Part shown: positions 45,282 to 59,843 of the stretch, piece after piece
Layout: every line of letters starts with the position of its first letter
Position numbering within the stretch: position 1 is the stretch's first letter
Source of the DNA: Pristionchus mayeri
Lineage: Eukaryota > Nematoda > Chromadorea > Rhabditida > Neodiplogasteridae
Assembly: GCA_036245805.1 (NCBI GenBank)
Contig: BTRK01000001.1
Span: 28,589,087-28,653,086 of the forward strand
Length of the DNA stretch: 64,000 bases
Direction: 5' to 3'
The notes under the pieces: generated by a model
Told to the model about the DNA's origin: nothing
The model's database searches: none
Seen by the model: the letters and a program-made list of their open reading frames with translations, nothing else
Made by a program: the position numbers and the translations under genes

Positions 45282-48200
45282 ATGGCTGAGTTCGTAGAGC
45301 AGAGTCTCGAAGAGCTCGTGCCCGTTTTCGAGCAACTCAACGCGACTCAATTGCTGTCGGAGAAAGAAGTAAGTTTGCTCTTTCATTGAGTGCTACTTTA
45401 GTTCCTCTCTAATTCCAACTTCTCTTAGGTTAATCAACTTGTCAAACGCTGTCGTCGATATGACTACCGCGTGCAGAAAAGTGTGAGTTTCTTTCCTGAT
45501 CTTCTTTGTGATTGATTAGTTATCGTCCATACTTTGCTTCAAATTCGATGTTTCCAGCACAAGAAGCCCGATGACTTCCTCCACTACGCCGAGTACCTGA
45601 ATGATCTACTCGATCTGCTCGTCGAGCGACGCAAGGCCATCGGGTACCCTCACAAGAAGGACATCATCGAATTCGCGATCAAGCGAAAGGCAGCCAGTCT
45701 CTATCGGAGGCTCTGCGAGCGGTTCCAGGTTAGACTTATTTTCTTTTAAAGCTGCTGGATCATTTGATTTGTGCGTATGCTTCAGGTATGAATCTGATCA
45801 CTTAATTGTGAATTCGTTTTCAGGGCAAACTCGATTTCTGGTTGCGATACATTCACTTCACTTCGAGTCACACGATGAAAGCACAGACCAGCAAGGCTTT
45901 CGTCCAGGCAATTCAGGTAATTGCATTTATGGATTCAAATTCAAGTTCTAAATTCGAATACCGGTGTTAAACTAGGCCGTTGTTGTAACAGAAAGCGCTG
46001 ATGGAAGACCAAGCCGGAGTTGTTAAAAAAATTCTTTAAAAAGCGGATTTTGTTATAGATGCACCCTCGCTCGCTCGAATTGCGCATCAAGGCTGCTCGA
46101 TGGGAGTGGGAGGAGAACAATAGTGTGGAGAACGCCAGGAGAGGACTGCAGGCGAGTCTATCCTTTTTAACATTTGCTGATCGTCAACTGACTTTTTTCT
46201 GATATTTATTAAATTAATAATAATAATGCAGTTGGCACTCCGTCTGCACCCTGAGTCGGTGCATCTCTGGGCGACGCTCTTCGAGATCGAGTTGGACTAC
46301 GTGAACAAGCTGAAGAGGAGGAGACAGGTGTTGCTGGAGCGGAAGAAGAGTGCAGGACAGGATGAGGAGGATGGGGTGAGCACATATGGATATTTATTTT
46401 ATCTACGCCCGATAGCGCAACGAGATGCGAATATTATGTGTTGTTGCTTTTCTGGAATTTTTTAAAAGTTTGATTCTCTTCACATTGAGGGTTAAAAGTG
46501 ATAGAGCAAAGAGAGAGAGAGAATGGGCTACAAATAAAGACAAAACTCTGATATCTGAGAGTAGAATAGGGAAACGTTAAAAAAATTCGATTGGACAAAA
46601 TAAATTAAATTCTTAACCACCTAATTTTTCCTAGTTTTTTTAAAAATTATTTTTTATTGAAATTCTGCCAGTCGTCGATCGTGGAGCCGTCGACTCCAGC
46701 AGCGACGGACGCAGTGCTGGCGCTGAAGGTGGCCGAGATCGTGATGGAGCAAGCAGTGGAGATCATCAGAGGATTGAAGGGGGAAGAGGCACAGGGAAAG
46801 ATGGGTGGTGAGGATTGCTTACTCTCTTAGATGCACTGTTGGTTCTCAGGAAATGGGAATGGAAAAGTGCAATATTCGAACTCCCGCAATATCGCATCTC
46901 CGTTCTCCGTCGAGCTAGAGACTTGACAATTTCCTTAGAACTAGAATAGTGCAAATTGTTTGCTCGGGAATGATCATTTTACTGTCCTTACCGACCCTGC
47001 GTTCGTTGGTTTCGCGAGGGGTATGAACCTGCGCATTTCGTCAACACTTTAATATGCGCGCTACTGAATTGCATCTGTTTAAATAATGATATCTCTCAGA
47101 ACTGCTGGTGCTGCTGTGGCGCGCTTGCCTCTCACTTGACGTGAGTGACGCGGATGCGGCACGCGTACGCGCAACGATCGAGGAGCGGATGGACGCGCAG
47201 CCCGACGAGACTCTCAAGTGGAGGATGGCGGTGGAGAAGAAACTAGCAGAGGGAGAAGTGGGTGTGGTAGTACTGCAAGAGTAGTGCAATCAAGTTGCAC
47301 TTGTGTTTTGTTAGAATCTCATTCTGTTCTTCATTCTGAAAATGTAATTTCAATTATTTTAATCTTCCTCCTATTTAATATTTCTTGTCCTACCGTAACT
47401 TTAATTCTTCCGCTCAGGACCTTCTGGACGCGCTCTCCTCCAAGGACTGGCAGACTGCCGGCATCGAGGAGGTACGATGGGCTGCGAGGAGACTGAAGGA
47501 GCAGGCAACCAAGGAGGAAGGTGAGAGCAGAATCAGGACTATGGAAAGAGTAGATATTGTGGTCATACGTGGGCAGGGATTGCTGTTTGGGTTTTAAACA
47601 CCGGGAGGGTGCCCACTAGTTGAGCGACAAAACCGACAGGGTTTACGGAAACTGATACTCTAATGTGGTGTTACTTCTCAGGAAATGGAAGTGGAAGTGA
47701 GAATTATTTGAATTCCCGCAATTTCGTAACTCCGTCCTCCGTGGAGATAGAGACTAAAAAATTGGAATATAAGGTTCTGAGGGTCAAAAAACCGTATATT
47801 CCAATTTTCAAGTTTCTAGCTCCACGGAGAACGGAGATACCCAACTGCGGGAATTCAAATAATTCTCACTTCCACTTCCATTTCCTGAGAAATAACGAGG
47901 CATCATGAAACTGGTAGACGCATGATGGGTACTATCCAAAACCGGGAGGGTTTTGCTACTAGAAGCAATGGTGCCCATGTTTGATTGTGGTAATGAAACG
48001 ATATCCTGTCAGGAGTTTTGATGCGGTAGCTACAGCTGAAATTGTTCTATTTCGGTTAAACTGGTTTCTTATTTCGCATTGTAATAAGAAAAACCAGATA
48101 TTTTGGTTTTATATTTTTACATCACTTACCGTATTCCCGATCGATTGCAGACAGCGTAGCTGAGTCGAAGGCGCGTGAGCTGCTGCTGGTGCTGGCCTTT

Positions 48201-51200
48201 CGCAGCGACAGCTCTGAGGAGGAGTGCGAGGAGTGGGCGAGAGGTGTGGAGAAGGCGGAGGGAGAGAAGGAGAGCAGAGCTGTAGAGAGGGCTGTTGAGG
48301 TGGGCATCTGATCTCACATTCAGTGGTCGAAAGGGTAGGTCAGAATTATTGTAAAAACTGGACGTTTCTAAAATTTTGATATGAAATCGTTGAAATTGGG
48401 TACGTTTTAACACATTTCAACAAAGAAATACTAAAAAAATGGGTACTTTTCTGATTTTGCACTAGTCCGAGCTCCAAAAACCGAGCACGTTATGCCATGT
48501 TGGACCTACTTTTCGACCACCGTCTAATCATCACTGTCGGGATATACAAGACCTGCCAAATTTTTGAATCATTTGAATTTTTTGTCTTTCAGAGCTAAAG
48601 AGCGTTGTTAAAGTTACCCAACAAGGACGAAACCCTGATCCCGTCGCGTGTACGAGAGAGTATGCAAAAGTGAGAGAGCGCTGATCATTTCCGGCTTTCC
48701 CTTGAGGCTATTATTGATTTTTAGCATTTTTGTATATTCATTCTATGAGAGGAATCGCGAAAGAATTACCTAATTTCGAGGGTTTGCGGCGGTAGGAATC
48801 AAACTATTTGGATCAGGCAATAACTTAGGTACAAAGTACTTTGAGTGATGCTCTTTCAAACTGCGTTGTCGGAATTTTGATATATATCGTCATCTTCGAG
48901 ATTGAGAAGGCCAAACTTGGGATACTCACTTTTTGGGGGTCAAATCGCGCTCACTTAAATGATCACAACTTTCTTTGAAATTGAGATAGAAGGGCGTTCT
49001 TTGTTTAAAAAGAAAGCTGAGATCATGGGCTTCAACTTTTATGTTCATGACGTTATTCCCTGTTCACGCTCTCTCTGTTGCGGGGTGGTCGCCTGTACTA
49101 AAAATTCCCGGATTCTGCAAATCGGAATTTTCGCACAAAGCCAATACGCACGATTGATAGTACCTATATGTGTCTAACTTGAGCCAAAAAATCAAAGAAA
49201 TCGAGACATGTATAAAAAAATGGCGCTGGTACGATAGCCCCGAAATGGGTATCAGACGTCAAGACTTCCAAAGCTTCTGTAGGCCTCTATTGGTATCATT
49301 TATGTCCAAAAACATATAAAACAACGTTTTTTGTTATTCATACCTTATATTGTACCTCTACCTTACATTGAATTGGACATGTGACCGAAAAATTGAAAAT
49401 TGATATCTGACCATCTGCATCTTTACAGATATGCCTATGTGCATGCAATTGGTTTATAGAGCTTAGAAGTTAGCGAAAAACGACCGAAGACGCTCGCAGG
49501 GGAGCGCTAAATAGAGGGGAGGGAGAGGGAGGTCAGGCGGCGAGAGCGTCAGACGGTTAGAGAGCGCGCTCTCGGGGAATTTTAGCATATTTCTGGCCAA
49601 ATTCCAGGCTCAGTAGCACGTTTCTACGAAAAGATAGAGACTCACTTTCAACAGATGAAATGTTTAGCTCATCGTAGTCTACCTTTCTATCCATAGCACG
49701 GACCTCTATGTCTGCAATGAGCTTATATACGTTGTTGTGCATTTTCTTGGATTCTTCAGACGAAATAACCTATTTATAGGTGCGCCATCCCTTTGAGGTG
49801 TTTCAAGGGATGTTTTTACATTATTATAAACCAATTGCATGCACATAGGCATATCTGTAAAGATGCAGATGGTCAGATATCAATTTTCAATTTTTCGGAC
49901 ACATGTCCAATTCAATGTAAGGTAGAGGTACAATATAAGGTATGAATAACAAAAAACGTTGTTTTATATGTTTTTGGACATAAATGATACCAATAGAGGC
50001 CTACAGAAGCTTTGGAAGTCTTGACGTCTGATACCCATTTCGGGGCTATCGTACCAGCGCCATTTTTTTATACATGTCTCGATTTCTTTGATTTTTTGGC
50101 TCAAGTTAGACACATATAGGTATTATCAATCGTGCGTATTGGCTTTGTGCGGAAATTCCGATTTGCAGAATCCGGGAATTTTTAGTACAGGCGACCACCC
50201 CGCAACAGAGCGTGAACAGGGAATAACGTCATGAACATAAAAGTTGAAGCCCATGATCTCAGCTTTTTTCTTTTTAAACAAAGAACGCCCTTCTATCTCA
50301 ATTTCAAAGAAAGTTGTGATCATTTAAGTGAGCGCGATTTGACCCCCAAAAAGTGAGTGTCCCAAGTTTGGCCTTCTGAATCTCGAAGATGACGATATAT
50401 ATCAAAATTCCGACAACGCAGTTTGAAAGAGCATCACTCAAAGTACTTTGTACCTAAGTTATTGCCTGATCCAAAGAGTTTGATTCTACCGCCGCAGGGT
50501 AGGCAATTCTCTCGCGATTCCTCTCCTATACTAATTCAACCATCCGCTATTCGATGAAGGACAAAAAATAATGGGTCAATTTCGTCCTTGTTGGGTAACT
50601 TTAATCAAGAAAATTGGAGATTTGTTTGACATGTGAATGAGCTCATGAGAGAAACTGTGTTCGCTTGGGTGTATCCTCCTTCGATAGTTCATGTTATCAG
50701 TTTGATATTTATCCGATTTTGAAAACTGTACTGCAACACTTGACTAGGCTTAATATAATTCATGTCCCTTTTTGAATTCTTTTCTTTTTTAAAAAATATA
50801 ATTTTAAAATAATAATAATAATAAATAATATTTTCGTTGCAGCGTTTCCCCCGTCGTGCTCTCTTCTGGCGACTGCTGCTGGAGACGAAGGGAAACGAGC
50901 TGAAGGAGGAAGAGGCTGCAGTGATCAAGCACGCTGAGAACATCAACAAGGCCATCGAGAAGGTGAAAACTAATTTTAAAAGATCCTTTTTTGGGTGTTG
51001 AGACATTCTTTTCGAGTACTTAGTATTAATATTCTGAAACGTAAATAGTGTAATTAAAAATATAATGCTTAAATGAAGGCGGGTGACGACGAGGACTCCG
51101 AGGAGGCGGTGCGACTTTACCAGTTGGCGATCGACCTCGCCATCCAGCACTTCCCCACCACTGTCGAAAAGGTACGGTAGCTGGAGAAAGAGATAATATT

Positions 51201-52948
51201 ACGGTAGATGTAACAATATACAATGATATTAGGGAGAATTGGTTATTCGTAGACTGGAGAATCAGTTGGTAGAAAAAAGTTTTTTAAACGCAAAACGGAC
51301 ATAAGATTGGAGCGAGGCAATTTGTAGTTTGGGAGATTTCTCAAAATTCAGTTCAATTCAGAACAATACATATTCTTTTTTCTCATTAACATGCTAATTG
51401 AGAATGAATGAACTTGTCAATATTTCTCAGTATTCCGAACGAAACATGCAGTGTGCTGTGGAACAACTCCAATCCTTGCTCCCTCAGGTGTTCCGGTCGT
51501 CGATCGATGGTTCGACGGGGGCTACTCATCGTGCGCTGAAGCAGCTGCGTGTCGACTACCTCCTGTCGATAGTGGAAGGAGAGGGGGAGGGGAAGGAGAA
51601 GGCTGCCAGATGGAATGGAGTGGAGAAGAAACTGAAGGAACTCGTCCAGAGGAGACCCAACAGGTACTTCTTAGTAGTCAAGGACAAGTGAAAAACCCAC
51701 TGTCACCATTTATGAACTACTAGACTAACAAGGCACCGGTAATTGACTGCAGGAACTCTGGGATTAAATTTACCGGACGAGGACAAAATTGATTCCCTAT
51801 TTTTTGTCCTCCATCGAATAGCCGATGGCTAAATTAATTGAGAATGAATATACAAAAATGCTAAAAATCAATAATAGCCTCAAAGGAAAGCCGGAAATGA
51901 TAAGCGTAATCCCGCGCTCTCTTACTTTTGCATACTCTCTCGTACACGCGACCAGATCAGGTTCAGATCACGGTTTCGTCCTCGTCGGTAACTTTAATGA
52001 TGGCTTCCGTACATAGGTGGGCGGTGGTTGAAGCTGGAAATTGAAAACCGGGGGTGTTTAGGGTCAAAGGGGGGGGGGGGTGATCGTAAATGATCGTTTT
52101 TGTGACAAAATTTTCCAAAAAACCGGGGGTGTCCAATCCGAAAACCGGGGGTGTTTCACAGCTGGCTTCGATGGTGCCCACCTATGCTTCCGTAGATATT
52201 TTTTTCTTCATTTTGCGTCGCACTCTGACCGATCTGCTCAGCAACTCATAAGTAGAGTAAAGATAGTATTATAATTTATGGTGAACTCTTTTTGTGGGTA
52301 CGTAAGCCTGAATAGTTGATTAGAATTTTCATTTATCGATCCCCTCATCGCAGCATCGACTTCTACGTGCACGTGGGGGAGGCGCTGCTGGAGCTGGCCT
52401 CGAAGTCGACGTCGTCTAAGCAGATGACGACGTCGATCGACGCCCTCGTTGACGAGACGCTCGCTGCCGCCGTCGCCGAGCACCCCGACAGCGACGACGC
52501 ATGGATTGCGAGGTGAGAGAAGGGGGGGAGGTGTTTCGATATTCGGCGGTTTCTTGTTTACTTCCTATTCAATGAAACGCGATAGGGTAAATGAATAGTT
52601 GAAGAAGCAATAGCTATTGATAGGATCCCTACATTTTTTTTCCATTTTACGCTCGATGAAGCATGAAATTCACTTGCACTTCATGCATGATTCATTAGGT
52701 TGTTCGAGTGTTTGTATGCAGAGAGATACTGTATGATTCATCTGCAGGTGCGAGCTGCTGATGGAGCGTGCGCCGTTGAAGGTGGCCGAGGTCTACCGAC
52801 GAGCCATCCTCTCGCTCAAGGTGAGCACCGATCGATAATTGCAAGCTACGGTAGTATAATCGATAAGTCATTCCAGGGCGAGCCGGCGGAGCGCTTCATT
52901 TGCCGATACACGGTTCTGCAGCAGGCTGCTGCAGCCAAGTGCTGCTGA
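45282..52948 (+). CDS. UTP6: U3 snoRNP / small-subunit processome protein UTP6
   Basis: UTP6 acts in the nucleolus in 18S pre-rRNA processing as part of the UtpB module. Sixteen exons sum to 625 codons in frame (human about 600): 45282-45368, 45429-45482, 45558-45728, 45824-45916, 46059-46151, 46232-46375, 46672-46804, 47100-47257, 47418-47520, 48151-48299, 50843-50962, 51079-51171, 51488-51663, 52354-52512, 52748-52820, 52877-52948. The N-terminus (MAEFVEQSLEELVPVFEQL, then KPDDFLHYAEYLNDLLDLL and RRKAIGYPHKKDII) matches UTP6 closely. HAT (half-TPR) repeats follow, such as LELRIKAARWEWEEN and LRLHPESVHLWATLFEIEL. Intron 5 uses a GC donor (CAG|GCGAGT). The intron 48300-50842 carries a large hairpin. 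The start follows an AG acceptor. Confidence 0.93.
47683..47893. repeat. Palindromic repeat in a UTP6 intron
   Basis: Arms of about 90 bp beginning AGGAAATGGAAGTGGAAGTG and its complement enclose a short loop. A related, partly inverted fragment (AGGAAATGGGAATGG ... TCCGTTCTCCGTCG) is at about 46849-46935 in another intron of the same gene. Probably a MITE family. Confidence 0.6.
48321..48520. mobile_element. Short inverted-repeat element, GTGGTCGAAA family, copy 2
   Basis: Ends CAGTGGTCGAAAGGGTAGG and CCTACTTTTCGACCACC bound 200 bp. The interior matches the copy at 30669-30874 in the opposite orientation. Confidence 0.7.
48607..50605. mobile_element. Short MITE filled by long snapback element 5 (composite)
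   Basis: Outer ends (GTTAAAGTTACCC... and ...GGGTAACTTTAA) match the short element at 51763-51998. Inside it, a hairpin of 1,779 bp (48747-50525) starts GAGAGGAATCGCGA and ends TCGCGATTCCTCTC, and is flanked by CTAT on both sides. Hairpin arms are about 710 and 700 bp with a loop of about 370 bp. It is in a UTP6 intron. Confidence 0.85.
51763..51998. mobile_element. Short MITE, unfilled relative of the 48607-50605 element
   Basis: Inverted ends ATTAAATTTACCGGACGAGG and its near complement bound 236 bp. Its two halves match the left and right flanks of the hairpin at 48607-48746 and 50526-50605 (for example GTATATTCATT and GGCTATTCGATGGAGG on the complementary strand). It lies in a different UTP6 intron. 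Confidence 0.75.
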
Positions 52949-53543
52949 TGACGTCATTTATTGTTGTTGTTCGGTTGATTTCACCTCTTTAAAGCTTGCA
53001 AAGTTAATTGTTCGTTGTTGTTTGTCTCCTTCTTCTGTTTTCGCCTTTCACTTCATAAATAATATTCCATACCCGAGATTTTGTGCATGAGATGTATCAA
53101 GTCTTCGATTCTTGCATGAAATATCTTTTATTAATATTTTCAGCCATTCTGTGTTCTACAATCTGCTTTGGATTACGGTAACGCCCCTGACAGTGAGGTC
53201 AGAGAGGGGAATACTGTATGCACTATCGATTAGGTGAAAGCGCTCGAGAGGATCAGTGTGGGAGTGCGTGGAGGGGTGCGGTGTGAGTGTGAGTGATCGA
53301 GTATGAATGGCACAATATGTGCGCAAATGATGGTTGGAGATTGACGCGTTTCGAGTGTGGCAGAACGTGAAAGAGAAATGTGGAGAATGGTTTACCAATG
53401 TGGGTTACTGTAGCACGAAATATGTTGTTTAACTCGCTCTCTGTTAGGATCTACTTGTCTCTGTTGTGGCTAGCACACTACCCTAGGTAACCCAGGATGA
53501 ATCGATTGCATAGTATGGAGGGATACGGTAGGGGGAAGGTAGA
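52949..53543. other. Intergenic, converging 3' ends of UTP6 and MST kinase
   Basis: TGATGACGTCATTTATTG sits immediately after the UTP6 stop. No coding signal was seen. Confidence 0.45.
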
Positions 53544-56501
<2,958 letters not shown>

Positions 56502-57371
56502 GGCGGAGCACGGTCAGTGGGACGATCTTCTCTCCTGGTCAGTCGGGCCACAAAGAAAGTATGGACAAAGATAGACGCGCCGCGTGCGCACTCGCGTCGC
56601 GGCTGTCCCTCTCCCTTTCCATCCGTCCTCCTCTCGGCTCGCCTCCACTCCTTTGCTGCCTTCTCTCCTCTCCTCCCCCTCCCTTCCTATCTTCGCCTCT
56701 TCCTCCTCTCCTCCTCTCCTCTCGGTCGTTCGTACATAGTGTGTATGTGTGTTTCCCTCCACTCTCTCTCTCATATTCCCTCCATTTTCTTTTTTACAAC
56801 CGACTTTTTTCCGCAAGATTTGTCGTATTATTCGGGCGGAATTTGTGCCTGTGCTGCAGGGTGTTGTGCCCTGATCAATGGAACGAAAGCATATCGAGTT
56901 TTGCGCGAGTCTATCTGCAGCTTCCTAGTGCATTCGCCCAATTGCAAGAAGCGGGTCAAGTATGTGCAGAGAGAGCGAGGGCGAACGAGGTCGAACTCCC
57001 CCATACCCTCTGGCATGAGATCGAACCCCTCTGGCATGCCTGTCTGTCATATTAATGATACGCATCTATTCCGGTGTTAGACCATTTATCCTGGTATACT
57101 CTTATTGGAAGACTGATATATCGGTTATTCGTGCTTGATTCTTATTTGAAGCGCTGTCTTATCTTCCTTGTTCTTGTCTAAAATGTCGTGCGAACTGAAA
57201 AGCGCCGGTTGGGTTCTGTGATAAGATGGTTGTTTCCTTCTTCGCACTGATTTCTTCCTCCTTTGTTCACTGAGAGAGAGATCATGCACGGTGAGAGTGT
57301 TAGCGCTTCCTGTCCTTTTCTCCCTGTAGATGCATCGAAGAACGAGAGAACGAGAGAACGCAACAGGAAAG

Positions 57372-57405
<34 letters not shown>

Positions 57406-58071
57406 GAAGAGTAGATCTCTCTCATTCCCTCCTGCCGTATCGAACAATCGAATCGAGTCACCTGCCAGTGCGACTCGCTGATTTCGCGTTCCATCGACCA
57501 GAGTACGGTAGCACCCTAATCTGTGCTCTGGAACACCTCGTGCCTCATCTGTTTGCAGAGCAAGTTTTCCGAACACCGCACCTGTAGGTGGATGAGAACC
57601 GGACTGGATCTGGTCCCGATTAGGACTAATTAAATTAGATTTTTTGCCAATTTTGGGAGTCGATCGGGCGTTGCTCTCCGTTGAGTGATCGTCACGTGCA
57701 CTTTCACTCAGGTACGACGAGTTGTTTGCGAGTAAGAGGACGTTGCTAGGGAAGGAGGAAGGGGGGGGTGAGTGATAATGGGCAGTGGCATCTACGAGTC
57801 TCCCTGTCGATACGAGGCTGATTCTAGGGGGAAGATACGGGGGTAAACAGGCGAGAATCTCGTCGCACTAGGATTAGTGGAGGCAGTGAAACAGGGAGAG
57901 GGGAGGGGGAGGAGGTGACCATTAGTAGTCAGAAGAGAGGAGGGTACTATGACAACCGGGAGATCAAAGCACTTTTAGAGATCGCTTAAAGGGCATGCAA
58001 ACTGTTGGAGGAAGTAGGTACTAAGTAATTATTTCTTGGAACCTTATTCAGAAAGTATCTATTGGGGTGTC
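56502..58071. other. Divergent upstream region of the MST gene
   Basis: A C/T-rich tract at 56600-56780 and a GA microsatellite at 57376-57404 occur here. Long open frames across the low-complexity tract lack domains or splice support and are rejected. Confidence 0.45.
57376..57404. repeat. GA microsatellite
   Basis: An uninterrupted run of GAGA units about 29 bp long within a GA-rich stretch starting at about 57340. Confidence 0.8.
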
Positions 58072-59299
58072 CGGAAAGTTCGTATAAAGCTTCGGAAAAA
58101 AGTCAGTTCGCGATCAAATGCAGTGATTGCGCAATCTGTTTGTCAACAATGTATTGCATCATTCTGACGTTGAGTAGTGAAAGGATTTAATCATCTCCTA
58201 GTTGCTACATTGATTCTTGTGATGGACTCCCATCTCTACCTCCGAGCAGTTTTACTTCATTACTACCATCTTGGCCGATCCGTGAAGGAGGCCCACTCTG
58301 CCCTGGCCCAGTCGGAAGGAGCTGACGCCCCCTCCATACTCTTCTGCTATAAGTGGTTCTCCCGCTTCAAGAAAGGGGAGTTTGGTCTCGGTGATCAACC
58401 CCGCTCTGGACGCCCTCCCTCCCTCGATCAGCCTCTCGTTCTCCGCACACTGAAGCGCAAGCCCATGGCCAGTGTGCGTGAGTTGAAGAAGGATACTGGT
58501 ACTCCCAGATCAACGGTGTCCGATATCCTCCATCGATCTGGGAAGAAGCCGAAACTCCCACAAGTGATTCCCCATGACCTCTCCCCCGAACAGCTGAAAA
58601 ATCGTGTTCAAGTCTGTCGGGAATTACTCCATCGTAGATCCAATCTTCGATGGGTCAATTCCATCATCGCTTCAGATGAGAAGTGGATCACGTACGATAA
58701 CCCTGTGAGGAGACTGCAATGGGTGGATTCAGATGAGAAGCCCACGCCTGTCCCGAAGAAGGAAGAGCACGGAAAGAAGGAATTCCTCTGCTTCTTCTTC
58801 TCAGTGCTCGGTCCCATCTACTGGGAGATCCTCGCCCCTGGCACCAGCATCAATGCCGACCTCTTCTCTGAACAACTGGAAGATGTCGCGATCAGAGTCC
58901 CTCCCAGACTCCTGAACCAGGGCAAAATTCTTCTTCTGATGGACAATGCTCGCCCACATCGAGCGAAGATGACCCAGAAGAAAATGAACGAGCTGAAGAT
59001 CGAGAGGATTCCCCATCCACCGTATTCCCCGGATCTCTCCCCATGCGACTACCACTGTTTCCGCTCTCTCTGACTTCTGCAAAGGAAAGAAGTTCAAGAA
59101 TCGAGATGAAGTTGTGAGGGCTTTCGTGAACTGGGCGGTCTCGAAGAAACCCGCATTCTGGAAGAGAGGAATCGAGACCCTGCCCAATCGCTGAAGGGAG
59201 GTAGTGAGAAAGAAGGGGGCATACATTGGTCACTGAGAATTGTAAAGCATTGAATAAAAAATAAAAATAAAAAATTATACGAACTTTCCGGACACCCCC
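58072..59299 (+). mobile_element. Mariner element B, same family as element A
   Basis: The left end TTGGGGTGTCCGGAAAG follows TA (58070-58071). The right end CCGGACACCCC is complete except for the last bases, which have changed, so the second TA is not visible. It is about 95% similar to element A by eye. It lies between the MST kinase and GPALPP1 genes. Confidence 0.9.
58222..59236 (+). pseudogene. Mariner transposase B, disrupted near the C-terminus
   Basis: The frame is open from MDSHLYLRAVLLHYYHLGRS through all three catalytic aspartates (DEKWITYDN, MDNARPHRA, SPDLSPCDYH). The last two are separated by 34 residues, giving the mariner DD34D signature. A two-base deletion after HCFRSL (about 59068) creates a stop at 59073, and a further Trp codon is TGA at about 59192. 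So the DNA-binding and catalytic parts are intact and only the last 55 or so residues are lost. Activity is unlikely but not excluded by the catalytic core. Confidence 0.9.
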
Positions 59300-59843
59300 T
59301 TTGCTAGATTCATAAGAGGCAATGATAGTCGATTACAGGGTAGACTTGCTCAATTATTAGGCAAAGTGTAGTTTCCTTCTGAATGCCGAGTCTTGTCAAT
59401 TTCATTGTTGACCGGTATCTTCTCTTTTGCATTTCGAGAATTCGCAATTGCACTCCTTTTGTTCGCATTCTCCCTTGTCTTCCTTTCCTTCTTCCCTTTC
59501 TTCTTATTTTCCTTCTTCTCCCTCAACTCTTCCATTGTTACCGCTACTTTGCGAAATTCACGAATTTCATCCGTAGCCGGAAACGCATTAACGCATAGTA
59601 GTATACTTTCGCATACTTTCGCAAGCTACCACGATGCTCATTTGGGCTGTTATCACTGATTGTGACCGCTATCTGTCTGAAAGGGCAGCCTCTCGCATCG
59701 CAAGCTGATCGTGACGTATCCCTATTACCCTTGTTGTTTTTCCTCGTTTAAGTTTACCTTCCGTCCTTCACAGGCAGGCCTCGTCAGTCTCCCTACACCG
59801 TTTCTACCGTATCCCTCGATCGATTCAACCGTATCCTCTGAGG
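59300..59843. other. Upstream region of GPALPP1
   Basis: No exon was found. T/C-rich from 59450 to 59540. The promoter of the next gene is presumably here; no clear TATA box. Confidence 0.4.
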
